A DNA stretch of 64,000 nucleotides, from assembly GCA_963678445.1 (NCBI GenBank), contig OY782877.1:2790001-2854000 (forward strand). The letters are read 5' to 3'. Both the position numbers and the translations under genes were made by a program. This stretch comes from G963678445 sp963678445. Lineage in GTDB: Bacteria > Hydrogenedentota > Hydrogenedentia > Hydrogenedentales > G963678445. The notes below the pieces were generated by a model that worked only from the letters and a program-made list of their open reading frames with translations, searched no databases and had not been told where the DNA came from. Shown piece by piece: positions 1 through 8,954 of this stretch (the first letter of the stretch is position 1; every line of letters starts with the position of its first letter).

Positions 1-2372
1 TTCCCTTTGCGCAGGTGCGGCGTATAAACCAGATGCGGGTTGTAACTTTTATCCAGGCCGGGAGCATCGGCAAAACGCAAGCAACGTTTTCCACTCGCCG
101 GATTCCTTTTACTTACCCGGATACGTGCTTTTCCTGACTCGCCATTGGTAGCAGCGGATTTTGCCTGCGTTCCCGAGAGGTTTTCCTCAAAGCCGTCCTG
201 TAAACGGACGGGTTCGGGCGGGCTCGGCGGCACAAATGTCGGACGCTGGATTTGTTTGGGTTTGCTGACCCATTGGGGATCGCCATACAGACCGATGGTA
301 TCGATGTCGATGGGTTTGAAGCCCTTTTGTAAGGCTGGTGAATCGGGTTGTAGCGTGAAGTCGCGTCCGACAATATCGACGAATAACGGATCAGCGATTT
401 CGGAATGGACGTCGTACCCCGCCTGTTGCCATTCTTCAAAAGTTTTTCCGGCAAAATCAAGGTCGGTGTCCCCCGTGATATCCCAATAAATATTGTTGTC
501 CAGTGCGTAATTGCCATTTTCCCATCGACTCCCCAACAGCTGTCCATTACTCATTACAATGATGTTACCGTCAAGGGTGAACGAAAGATGATCCTCCTCA
601 CGGGAACGGATGAGCTGTTCTCGTTCTGAAAAGGCGAGGATGTTGTTACGCAGGATATTTTCACGTCCATAGTGTTGGTGAAAAGTGCCCGTACGGGTGT
701 GGTGTACGATATTGTTCTCCATCAGGATTTCCGAACTGCCTTCATCGGTGTAGAGTCCCCACCCGCCCGAGACATTAGGATTGGAAAGGATGTCGTGGAT
801 GTAATTATTGCGCAGTACGGTACCTGGAGAAACACCAAGCGTATAGATGCCGCCCATGTCGCTGAGCTGTCCTTTACCACAGTCATGGATATGGTTGTAC
901 TCGATGATATTATGATGTGCGGAGCTCTCTGCATAGCCCCAGGACCAGCCGACGGAAAAACCGGAATAGCGGAAATCGCAAACGTCGCAATGGCGTACGG
1001 TGTTATATGAGCTGCGTCCGATCCATACGCCAATGGCGCTACGGAAGACGCGACCGCCGTCATGAAGGTAACAATTGTCGAGAAGAATACGTTCACAGGC
1101 CTCCTCTGGGGTGGCTGCGCTTGCGCATTCTCCGATACGCACACCGCCGCCCCCCAAATCAGTGACCTCGCAGTGTTGCAGTGTACTGTCCTGGCAGCCT
1201 GTACGGAACCATACGCCGTAGCCGCCTACGCGTTGTATGAGGCAGTTTTCAATACGACAGTGTCGGGCGCCAATACATTCTACTGCGGAAGTAAGCGAAG
1301 TCTCCGCCTGACCGTCACTGTGCCCTTTGGGGCCAATGGGCTGTTCGGCATATTGAAAAGTAATCCCTTCAAACGAGAGATGTTCTACGAAGTGCCCCTC
1401 TTTGGGTGCGCCTTCCAATATCAGCATCTGTTTTGTCACCGGAGCGACGACTTCGGCTTTTTGCATATCCTCATCAGGGAAGGGGAGATAGAAAAGTTTT
1501 CCCTCCTTGCGATTCAGGAACCACTCGCCCGGTTGGTCCAACGCCTCGAAGAGATGTTCGATGAAAAACCATTGGTTGTCTTTCCAACGGCACAGCGGCC
1601 AGCGTGCTGGGCCGGTGAATTCAAGGATATGCTGGTCCAAATCGACGGATTTGATGCGGTGTAGCGAGGTGGCCCAGGAGTGGAAGACGACAACAATAGC
1701 ATCCTCAAGCGTGGACCATTGCTGCACGTCCTCAGGGTGGAAATGGAAGCGGGTGTTACTCTTTACCTTCTTTCCCTCGGCATTCTTTTCCATCACCGGG
1801 CCATCGGCATAGAAAAAATCGGTCTTTGCAGGGTAGTCGCCCGCTTCATGTGCTGGATTGGGCGTGCGTGCCGGATGGCGTCGTTTTCCGTTTACCCACA
1901 ACGCACTGAAATCCCACGTTCCTGCTTTAACCTCCGGGATATCCGCTACCCAAAGACCATTTTCCTCACGCCATCCGGTAATGCGCCGTCCGCCATCCAC
2001 AAAGGTCTGGCCCGGTTGTTTTGCACTATAGACGATAGGCGCGTCCTTTGTGCCGCTATCTTCAGGCGCAAAGCGCAAAGCGTCATTGATAACATACGTA
2101 CCAGGATGTACCCACACCCGCACGGAGCCTGTGAGCGCCTTATTCTGCCGTAATGCCCGCAATGCATCCCGCGCCCCTACAATGGTGGCAAAAGGGCCAT
2201 CCGTACCGTTTGGTGCTGGCGCATCCAGTTTCCCCGACCAGGCGTCATTTCCTTCTGGAGTCACATGAAATACCATTTCCGTGGCATACACAGGCGCACT
2301 TACGAGTGTGGCTGCTACAGCTAAACAGCATCCTGCACCGATACAGCGAAAAATGTTTTTTAAAGTTGACAT
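1..2372 (-). CDS. Secreted right-handed parallel beta-helix protein, 3' end cut by window edge
   Basis: The frame opens at ATG 2372, behind a GGAGAG ribosome site, and stays open to the left edge (about 790 codons), so the gene is partial. Residues 1-30 form a Sec signal peptide ending SAPVYA. The mature start (VFHVTPEGNDAWSG, then DGPFATI and ARDALRAL) is the usual opening of large beta-helix carbohydrate-active proteins. The middle has beta-helix rungs such as CRIENCLIQRVGGYGVWF and NIIEYNHIHDCGKGQLSDMGG, followed by NNIVYHTRTG. From about residue 700 a proline-rich linker leads into what may be a C-terminal jelly-roll domain. Known relatives act on extracellular polysaccharides; GH141-like glycosidase or polysaccharide lyase is possible, but I cannot assign a substrate. 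It is transcribed away from the amidotransferase gene. Confidence 0.85.
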   Translation of the reverse strand, partial: MSTLKNIFRCIGAGCCLAVAATLVSAPVYATEMVFHVTPEGNDAWSGKLDAPAPNGTDGPFATIVGARDALRALRQNKALTGSVRVWVHPGTYVINDALRFAPEDSGTKDAPIVYSAKQPGQTFVDGGRRITGWREENGLWVADIPEVKAGTWDFSALWVNGKRRHPARTPNPAHEAGDYPAKTDFFYADGPVMEKNAEGKKVKSNTRFHFHPEDVQQWSTLEDAIVVVFHSWATSLHRIKSVDLDQHILEFTGPARWPLCRWKDNQWFFIEHLFEALDQPGEWFLNRKEGKLFYLPFPDEDMQKAEVVAPVTKQMLILEGAPKEGHFVEHLSFEGITFQYAEQPIGPKGHSDGQAETSLTSAVECIGARHCRIENCLIQRVGGYGVWFRTGCQDSTLQHCEVTDLGGGGVRIGECASAATPEEACERILLDNCYLHDGGRVFRSAIGVWIGRSSYNTVRHCDVCDFRYSGFSVGWSWGYAESSAHHNIIEYNHIHDCGKGQLSDMGGIYTLGVSPGTVLRNNYIHDILSNPNVSGGWGLYTDEGSSEILMENNIVHHTRTGTFHQHYGRENILRNNILAFSEREQLIRSREEDHLSFTLDGNIIVMSNGQLLGSRWENGNYALDNNIYWDITGDTDLDFAGKTFEEWQQAGYDVHSEIADPLFVDIVGRDFTLQPDSPALQKGFKPIDIDTIGLYGDPQWVSKPKQIQRPTFVPPSPPEPVRLQDGFEENLSGTQAKSAATNGESGKARIRVSKRNPASGKRCLRFADAPGLDKSYNPHLVYTPHLRKG

Positions 2373-2499
2373 AACTCAGTCTCTCCATGCTATGGTTCGC
2401 GGATACATGTGTTGCAATTGAAGTCTAGCGGATACGGTATCCTTTCTCAAGGTGCTGTAGCGCTTTGTGTTCAATGCGCATTGCGAAGGTTGAAGTAGT

Positions 2500-3204
2500 A
2501 TGAACGTGCATTACTTACAGCATCAGGAACATATAGACGCCGCCAATGTGGCCCGGTGGGCGCAGACGCGTGATGGTGTTGTCTATACGGGGACGCAGCT
2601 CTATCGTGACGAACCCCTACCAGCGTTGGACACTGTAGATTTACTGGTTGTCCCGGGTGGCGCTATGAGCGTGTATCAGGAAAAGGAATATTCCTGGTTA
2701 CGCAGAGAGAAAGAATTTGTCAGCCAGGCCCTATCGCAACGTATTCCTGTGTTGGGACTGTGTTTTGGTGCACAGCTTCTGGCGGAAATATTAGGTGGAC
2801 GGGTTTACAAGAATAGCCATCGGGAATTTGGCTGGCACGAAGTGCGGCGTCTCAAAACCACCGCAGCAACGCCCTTTTCGTCCTGCTTTCCCGAGCGATT
2901 TGATGCATTTCATTGGCATAGCGACGTATTTGACTTGCCCCACAGCGCGATCCGTCTGGCGGAAAGCGATGTAACGCCCAACCAGGCCTTTGTGTACGAC
3001 GAACTGGCCTATGGATGCCAATTCCATCCGGAAGTATCGGAAAACTGCATTGCCCTGCTGATCCAATATGCGGGCTACCAATTACAACCAGGGCCTAAAG
3101 TGCAAGAAGCCTCCGCAATGTTGCCTGCTCCCCATGCATTGGCAGCTTCCTATGCGCTATTAGAGGCGATGCTCGACTATATCGTTGCAACGCATCTCAG
3201 CTAA
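2500..3204 (+). CDS. Class I glutamine amidotransferase (GMP synthase-like)
   Basis: A 234-residue stand-alone glutaminase domain. The nucleophile elbow GLCFGAQ places the catalytic Cys at residue 88, and QFHPE gives His176 and Glu178. DLLVVPGGAMSVYQ near residue 50 is the oxyanion region. The family hydrolyses glutamine and passes ammonia to a partner, or cleaves gamma-glutamyl amides. No synthetase domain is fused and no partner gene is adjacent, so the acceptor is unknown. ATG 2500 has only a weak purine-rich ribosome site. The stop codon TAA (3202-3204) lies in the terminal CTAA of a dispersed repeat copy. The C-terminal 40 residues are alanine-rich and not conserved in the family as far as I can judge. 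Confidence 0.85.
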   Translation: MNVHYLQHQEHIDAANVARWAQTRDGVVYTGTQLYRDEPLPALDTVDLLVVPGGAMSVYQEKEYSWLRREKEFVSQALSQRIPVLGLCFGAQLLAEILGGRVYKNSHREFGWHEVRRLKTTAATPFSSCFPERFDAFHWHSDVFDLPHSAIRLAESDVTPNQAFVYDELAYGCQFHPEVSENCIALLIQYAGYQLQPGPKVQEASAMLPAPHALAASYALLEAMLDYIVATHLS

Positions 3205-3297
3205 GCGGTCCAGGTGGCCAGGGCCACACCCAAGAAATAGGGTCCTTACCGTCCCTGAATGCAACAAAAACTTCGCTTTTCAGGAGCTTTTTTGTCA
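3201..3297 (+). repeat. Dispersed ~104-bp repeat, copy 1
   Basis: Begins CTAAGCGGTCC, then GGTGGCCAGGGCCACACC, and continues through the conserved core (GGTCCTTACCGTCCCTGA) into an A/T-rich tail with aacttcgctttt. The first TAA is the stop codon of the amidotransferase gene. The right end has diverged and no terminal CTAA is seen. For this family, plus orientation means the CTAA-GCGGTCC end is at the left. Confidence 0.8.
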
Positions 3298-3348
3298 CCA
3301 ATCCTGTTGCATTGCAGCCTATAGCCGTACATTCATATAATAGTAAAA

Positions 3349-3378
3349 CGCGCCGTGTTTATGTGCACGGCGCGCTTT
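3349..3378 (+). terminator. Probable intrinsic terminator after the amidotransferase gene
   Basis: A 9-bp perfect inverted repeat, CGCGCCGTG / CACGGCGCG (3349-3357 and 3366-3374), has an 8-base loop followed by CTTTAT. The T-tract is short, so it may be partial. Confidence 0.55.
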
Positions 3379-4104
3379 ATGAGGGTAGACCTGTGAGCTT
3401 ACCCAACGCCCGATCGGTTCGTATTGCCAATCGACCCATCGCGAGCAAAAAATAAGGTCTTTAAATTTTATTTGACATCCCTGTCGTCCGGCCCTCTGAC
3501 CTCCCTGTCACCGCCTGAATATACTATCGGCAACTTCCACACTTTCTTGAGCCTTTTCTGCGCACGCTCCACCACGACCACAAGGTAAAAAAAAGAGCGC
3601 CACAGCCTAGGGAACTATGACGCGCTCAAAGAGGTAAGAATCTGAGACATAGGTACTGGTTTCAGTGCTGGGATAAACACCACCAGATTCCTTTCGGAAT
3701 ATCTCTAAGTCCCATCTTCGTATTGATATTTATCGGCAAACCCCCTAAAAACTTTAGGGTCAATTCGAGATTTATTTCAGAAGAAAAAGGGTGTCGTATT
3801 TCGCTGCTACGAAGTTTTTAGGTTTGGCTCCCTGACTTTGAAAATTTTAATTTTAAAAGGAACGAAAATCCCCTACCGATAGGGGGGATATTTTGTAAGT
3901 AGGGGGATTAAAAAGGGTTGCGACTGTTTTCGAGAAGTGTATTCCAGAATCAAAAAACTAAACATAAATTCAGTGTGTATAAAAATTCCTACCATAGTGT
4001 AGGTTTTTTTAAGCTTCGGAAACGAGCTTGCTTTTTTTTGAATAGCCTTTGTTTATAGGGTCTTTGTGAATTTGTCGACAGTGTGATAAGATTTAAGAGA
4101 CGAT
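3379..4104. other. Long non-coding, A/T-rich region upstream of gltB
   Basis: No credible gene is seen. It holds two small hairpins: CCCCTA/TAGGGG at 3870-3885, and CCTAC/GTAGG at 3989-4003 followed by seven T (4004-4010). The second looks like a weak plus-strand terminator, so a short transcript ending near 4010 is possible. Runs of A and T dominate 3780-4080. Confidence 0.5.
3989..4010 (+). terminator. Weak terminator-like hairpin in the gltB upstream region
   Basis: A 5-bp stem CCTAC/GTAGG with a 5-base loop and seven following T residues. The stem is short. No gene in this window ends just before it. Confidence 0.35.
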
Positions 4105-4134
4105 TTGACATGGTAAGATGTCTTTTAGTAACAT
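4105..4134 (+). promoter_or_regulatory. Candidate sigma-70-type promoter for gltBD
   Basis: TTGACA (4105-4110) and TAACAT (4129-4134) are separated by 18 bases. Transcription from here would give a leader of roughly 280 nt before the gltB ATG at 4425. Confidence 0.45.
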
Positions 4135-4264
4135 ACCATTTGGAATGCATCGGTGCAATGTCGATATCGCGCCAAAATCATGCGGTGCTGAACGGGTGAT
4201 CGTACCTTTTCGTCGCTTGTAACTTGACTGGGCGTCGAAAGGATATGCCGATTTGCATTCAAGC

Positions 4265-4295
4265 CTTTACCATGCGATAGGTTTCGCTGGTAAAG
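4265..4295 (+). promoter_or_regulatory. Stable hairpin in the gltB 5' leader
   Basis: CTTTACCA (4265-4272) pairs with TGGTAAAG (4288-4295). An inner GCGA/TCGC stem continues it with a single bulged T and a 6-base loop, giving 12 base pairs. It is not followed by a T-tract, so it is not a terminator. It does not match a glutamine riboswitch as I know it. A leader regulatory role is inference. Confidence 0.4.
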
Positions 4296-4424
4296 TTTCT
4301 GTGCGTTGCAGACCAAGGATTCCTTTTTGTTTAAACGCTTTCCTGAAGAGTAAGACGCCGTGTATAGGTGTGTACTGTGCAGAGGCGAGATTCCTTGGAT
4401 AACCATAATAGGGTAAGTTTGTCT

Positions 4425-7400
4425 ATGAGAACGCTATCCAAATTCGGACTGTATGATCCCGCATTTGAACATGACGCTTGTGGCGTAGGGTTCCTGGTGA
4501 ATATCGATGGTAAACGTAGCCACGATATTGTGAAACAGGGCTGTGAGGTGATGGTGAACTTGACACATCGCGGTGCGTGTGGCTGTGATCCGGAGACTGG
4601 GGACGGCTGTGGTATTTTGCTGCAGATTCCGCATAAATTTTTTGCTGAAGAAGCGGGAAAACTGGGTTTCACGTTGCCGGAAGAGGGAGCATACGGCGTC
4701 GGGATGGTGTTTATGCCACAAGAGGCAGAGACACGCGCGGCGTGTGAGAAGATCTTCAATGAGGTCATTGCCGAAGAAGGGCAGACCTTATTGGGGTGGC
4801 GTAATGTGCCGTGCAACTCCGAGGTGATTGGCTGGCTGGCGCGTGAAAATGAGCCGGTGAGCCGTCAGGTATTCATCCAACGCGCAGAAGGGCTGGAACA
4901 GGAAGCGTTTGAGCGCAAGCTTTTCGTAATCCGAAAAGTGGCGTCGCGCCGTATTCGCCAGCTGGATATGCCCGGAGCCGAGACACATTATGTTACGAGC
5001 ATGTCAACCCGCACAATTGTCTATAAGGGATTGATGCTGCCTGAGGCGACCGACAAGTATTTCGAAGATTTGGCAAATCCCAAAGTGGAGAGCTGCCTGG
5101 CGTTGGTGCACCAACGTTACAGCACCAATACGATGCCGTCGTGGCCGTTGGCGCAACCGTTCCGCTTTTTGGCGCACAACGGTGAAATCAACACCTTGCG
5201 CGGCAATGTGAATATGATGGCGTCGCGTGAGAAGCATATTGAGAGCGCGCTTTTTGGGGAAGAGATTCAAAAATTGACGCCGGTGTTGACGGAGGGGGCA
5301 AGTGACTCGGCGATTTTCGATAATGCTTTCGAATTGTTGCTGCGCGGTGGACGTTCGGTGCAGGAGTCGATGGCGATGATGGTTCCTGAGCCCTGGAGTG
5401 GCCACGAGTCGATGTCGGATGAGAAAAAGGCGTTTTACGAATTCCAGGCCTGCAAGATGGAGCCGTGGGATGGGCCGGCATCGATGGCCTTTACCGATGG
5501 TGTGCGTATTGGCGCCGTACTGGACCGCAACGGTCTGCGTCCCTCTCGCTACTGGGTGACGAAAGACAAGCAGGTCATCATGGCTTCGGAAGTGGGCGTG
5601 CTCCACATTCCGGAAGAGAAAATCGTGCAGAAGGGGCGTCTGGAGCCAGGCCGCATGTTCCTGATTGATACGCAGGAGCAGCGCATTGTAGGTGATGAAG
5701 AGATCAAAGACTATTTTGCCAAGCGTCAGCCGTACCGCACATGGCTGGATACGCACCGTCAGACGTTGCCGGAAGCGCCGGAGCAGGTAGAGGTGGCGCA
5801 GGACACGACGCCGTTGCTCGAACGGGAACGTATCTTCGGTTACACAGAAGAAGATCTTGAAATTATCCTTGCACCGATGGCCCGTCTTGGAAAAGAGCCC
5901 ACGGGTTCAATGGGTAATGATGTCGCTTTGGCGGTGTTGAGTGAACGCCCGCAATTGGTGTTCAACTACTTCAAGCAATTGTTTGCGCAGGTAACCAATC
6001 CGCCCATCGACCCGATTCGTGAAGTAATTGTAATGTCGTTGGAGACGACGGTGGGCCGCGAAGGTAATCTGTTGGCGGAAGCACCGGAAGATTGTGAGCA
6101 GTTGCATCTGAAGTCGCCGATTCTGACGAATGAGCAGATGGCCGCGATTAAGAAAATGGACAGCCCGGCACTCAAAGCCCAGGTGATTTCAACCTTGTTT
6201 GCGGTCTCTGAAGGCCCTGCAGGGATGGAGAAGGCTTTAGAGCGGGTCTGTGGAGAAGCGGAAGCGGCGGTGGATGCCGGCGCAACGCTGCTGGTTCTGT
6301 CAGACCGGGGTGTGGATGCGGCTCAGGCGCCGATTCCCAGTTTGCTGGTGACAGGTGCGGTACATCACCACTTGGTGCGTGCACACAAACGCACGCAGTG
6401 CGGTCTGTTGGTAGAAACGGGCGAAGCACGCGAGGTGATGCATTTCTGTCTGCTGACAGGCTACGGTGCAGGCGGGGTCAACCCGTATCTGGCGTTTGAG
6501 AGCCTCGATGCTCTGGTGCAGAAGGAGACGGTGGTAGAAGATAAGCCGGGTCAGGCGAAAAAGAATTACATCAAGGCCATTGAAAAGGGCATGTTGAAGG
6601 TGATGTCGAAGATCGGTATTTCCACGCAACACAGCTATCGCTGTGCGCAGATCTTCGAGGCGGTAGGCCTGAACTCAAAACTGGTAGACCGTTGTTTTAC
6701 GGGTACAGTCTCTCGTATTGAAGGGTTGGGCTTCGAAGAAGTGGCAAAAGAGACCTTGATGCGTCACGCCATTGCCTACCCTGCCCGCAAGTCACGTCAG
6801 GCGGCGTTGGATGTGGGTGGCGCATACCGCTGGCGTCGTCGGGGTGAATTCCACCAGTGGAACCCCGATACGATCGCAAACCTGCAGCATGCGACCAAGT
6901 CCAACAAGAAGGAAGCGTACAAAAAGTTTGCCGAAGAGGTGAACAACCGCAATCGTACCTTGGCTACATTACGTGGTCTGCTGAAATTCAAGGAAGGGAA
7001 ATCCATTCCGTTGGATGAAGTAGAGCCAGCCAAAGAAATCGTGCGTCGTTTCTGCACGGGTGCGATGTCCTTCGGTTCTATCAGTAAAGAAGCACACGAG
7101 AATCTGGCCATTGCAATGAACCGTATCGGCGGTCGAAGCAATACAGGTGAAGGCGGTGAAGATCCGAAACGCTTTATGCCGGATGATAGCGGCGACCTGC
7201 GTCGTAGTGCTATCAAGCAGGTGGCTTCGGGACGTTTTGGGGTTACCAACGAGTACCTCGTGAATGCGGATGAGTTGCAGATTAAGATGGCGCAGGGCGC
7301 TAAGCCCGGTGAAGGCGGTCAGCTGCCGGGACACAAAGTGTTGCCAGAGGTCGCGAAGGTGCGCTATTCAACGCCGGGCGTGGAATTGATTTCGCCGCCG

Positions 7401-8954
7401 CCGCACCACGACATCTATTCGATCGAAGATCTGGCCCAGTTGATTCACGATCTGAAAAATTCGAACGTACACGCAAGCGTATCGGTGAAGTTGGTATCGG
7501 TAGCGGGTGTAGGTACGATTGCCGCGGGTGTATCGAAGGGTAAAGCCGATCTGGTGTTGATTAGTGGTCATGATGGCGGCACGGGGGCCTCTCCCTTGAC
7601 GTCGATCAAGCATGCGGGCCTGCCCTGGGAATTGGGCTTGGCGGAAACGCATCAGACCTTGGTTGCCAATGACCTGCGCGATCGGATTCGAGTGCAAGTC
7701 GATGGTCAGCTGAAGACGGGTCGTGATGTGGCGATTGGCGCCTTGCTGGGTGCCGATGAATTTGGATTCGCTACGGCGCCGTTGATTGTCAGCGGCTGCA
7801 TCATGATGCGCAAATGTCACCAGAACACCTGCCCGGTCGGTATTGCCACGCAGGATCCGGAACTGCGTGCCAAGTTCGCAGGTAAGCCGGAACATGTCGT
7901 GAATTACTTCTTCATGGTAGCCGAAGAATGCCGTGAAATTATGGCGCAGTTGGGCTTCCGTACGATGGAAGAGATGACCGGTCGCGCTGATATGCTGGAA
8001 TTCGACCCGCTGCCAGAACATTGGAAGGCGAAAGGTTTGGATTTCTCGCCTATCCTGAGTGTGGCCAAGGCCTGGGACGGTTCTACGCTGTACTGCAGCA
8101 AGACGCAGGATCACGGCATAGACAATGCCCTGGATCATACGTTGATGGAGAAGGCGCGTGAAGCTCTGGAAACGAAGAAACCGGTACGTTTCGAGCAAGA
8201 CATCCGTAACGTCAACCGTACGGTAGGCACGATGCTTTCGAGTGAATTGACGCGTCGTCACAAGTTGGGTATGTACACGGGTGCGCTGCCCGAAGACACG
8301 GTCTGGATCGACTGCAAAGGCGTGGCAGGCCAGAGTTTTGGCGCGTTCGCCATCCAGGGCGTTACGCTGAATGTAACTGGCGAAACCAACGACTACGTCG
8401 GTAAAGGTCTGTCGGGCGGTAAGCTGATTGTAGCGCCATCGCCGGATTGCCCCATCGTTCCCGAAGAGAATGTAGTCGTAGGTAATGTGGCGCTGTATGG
8501 TGCGACGACCGGCGAAGCCTATTTCCGCGGTCTGGGCGGTGAACGCTTCTGCGTGCGTAACTCGGGCGCTTGGGCGGTGGTGGAAGGCGTTGGCGACCAT
8601 GGCTGCGAATACATGACCGGTGGACGCGCCGTTATCCTGGGTCGTACCGGGCGTAACTTTGCAGCAGGCATGAGTGGCGGTATCGCCTTTGTTTATGACC
8701 CCGACGGCGATTTCGCAGCGCATTGTAACACCGGCATGGTGGATTTGAAACCGTTGCACGAAAAGAGTGTTGAAGAGTTACGTCACATGATTGAGCGTCA
8801 TGTGCAGTATACGGGCAGTACCGTGGGCCAGAAGATTCTGGATCAGTGGGAAGAAGCGTTGAAGCAGTTTGTGCGGGTAATGCCGCGTGATTTCGCCCGG
8901 GTGCTTAAAGAGCAGGAACAGCAACAGAAGGAGACCGCCCATGTTTCCCAATAA
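4425..8954 (+). CDS. gltB: Glutamate synthase (NADPH) large subunit
   Basis: Large subunit of GOGAT: it hydrolyses glutamine and reduces 2-oxoglutarate with the released ammonia, giving two glutamates. From ATG 4425 it is 1509 residues, normal for the family. An 18-residue propeptide precedes Cys19 in HDACGVGFL, the N-terminal nucleophile of the class II amidotransferase domain (to about residue 420). The central and FMN-binding synthase domains follow, with GEGGEDPKRF, GAKPGEGGQLPGHKV and the 3Fe-4S cysteines in CIMMRKCHQNTCPVGIA. The C-terminal GXGXG beta-helix domain contains GKGLSGGKLIV and GGRAVILGRTGRNFAAGMSGG. The frame is open to a GTG at 4368, but ATG 4425 gives the expected short propeptide. 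It overlaps gltD by 14 bases. A promoter-like pair and a leader hairpin lie upstream. Confidence 0.98.
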   Translation: MRTLSKFGLYDPAFEHDACGVGFLVNIDGKRSHDIVKQGCEVMVNLTHRGACGCDPETGDGCGILLQIPHKFFAEEAGKLGFTLPEEGAYGVGMVFMPQEAETRAACEKIFNEVIAEEGQTLLGWRNVPCNSEVIGWLARENEPVSRQVFIQRAEGLEQEAFERKLFVIRKVASRRIRQLDMPGAETHYVTSMSTRTIVYKGLMLPEATDKYFEDLANPKVESCLALVHQRYSTNTMPSWPLAQPFRFLAHNGEINTLRGNVNMMASREKHIESALFGEEIQKLTPVLTEGASDSAIFDNAFELLLRGGRSVQESMAMMVPEPWSGHESMSDEKKAFYEFQACKMEPWDGPASMAFTDGVRIGAVLDRNGLRPSRYWVTKDKQVIMASEVGVLHIPEEKIVQKGRLEPGRMFLIDTQEQRIVGDEEIKDYFAKRQPYRTWLDTHRQTLPEAPEQVEVAQDTTPLLERERIFGYTEEDLEIILAPMARLGKEPTGSMGNDVALAVLSERPQLVFNYFKQLFAQVTNPPIDPIREVIVMSLETTVGREGNLLAEAPEDCEQLHLKSPILTNEQMAAIKKMDSPALKAQVISTLFAVSEGPAGMEKALERVCGEAEAAVDAGATLLVLSDRGVDAAQAPIPSLLVTGAVHHHLVRAHKRTQCGLLVETGEAREVMHFCLLTGYGAGGVNPYLAFESLDALVQKETVVEDKPGQAKKNYIKAIEKGMLKVMSKIGISTQHSYRCAQIFEAVGLNSKLVDRCFTGTVSRIEGLGFEEVAKETLMRHAIAYPARKSRQAALDVGGAYRWRRRGEFHQWNPDTIANLQHATKSNKKEAYKKFAEEVNNRNRTLATLRGLLKFKEGKSIPLDEVEPAKEIVRRFCTGAMSFGSISKEAHENLAIAMNRIGGRSNTGEGGEDPKRFMPDDSGDLRRSAIKQVASGRFGVTNEYLVNADELQIKMAQGAKPGEGGQLPGHKVLPEVAKVRYSTPGVELISPPPHHDIYSIEDLAQLIHDLKNSNVHASVSVKLVSVAGVGTIAAGVSKGKADLVLISGHDGGTGASPLTSIKHAGLPWELGLAETHQTLVANDLRDRIRVQVDGQLKTGRDVAIGALLGADEFGFATAPLIVSGCIMMRKCHQNTCPVGIATQDPELRAKFAGKPEHVVNYFFMVAEECREIMAQLGFRTMEEMTGRADMLEFDPLPEHWKAKGLDFSPILSVAKAWDGSTLYCSKTQDHGIDNALDHTLMEKAREALETKKPVRFEQDIRNVNRTVGTMLSSELTRRHKLGMYTGALPEDTVWIDCKGVAGQSFGAFAIQGVTLNVTGETNDYVGKGLSGGKLIVAPSPDCPIVPEENVVVGNVALYGATTGEAYFRGLGGERFCVRNSGAWAVVEGVGDHGCEYMTGGRAVILGRTGRNFAAGMSGGIAFVYDPDGDFAAHCNTGMVDLKPLHEKSVEELRHMIERHVQYTGSTVGQKILDQWEEALKQFVRVMPRDFARVLKEQEQQQKETAHVSQ

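Noticed and set aside
2050..2374. Small plus-strand ORFs at 2050-2268 and 2153-2374
   Set aside because: They are shadows of the long minus-strand beta-helix frame that runs off the left edge.
7368..8759. 463-codon minus-strand ORF opposite gltB
   Set aside because: Shadow frame of a well-defined GltB coding sequence. The translation is rich in His, Arg and Gln and has no domain.
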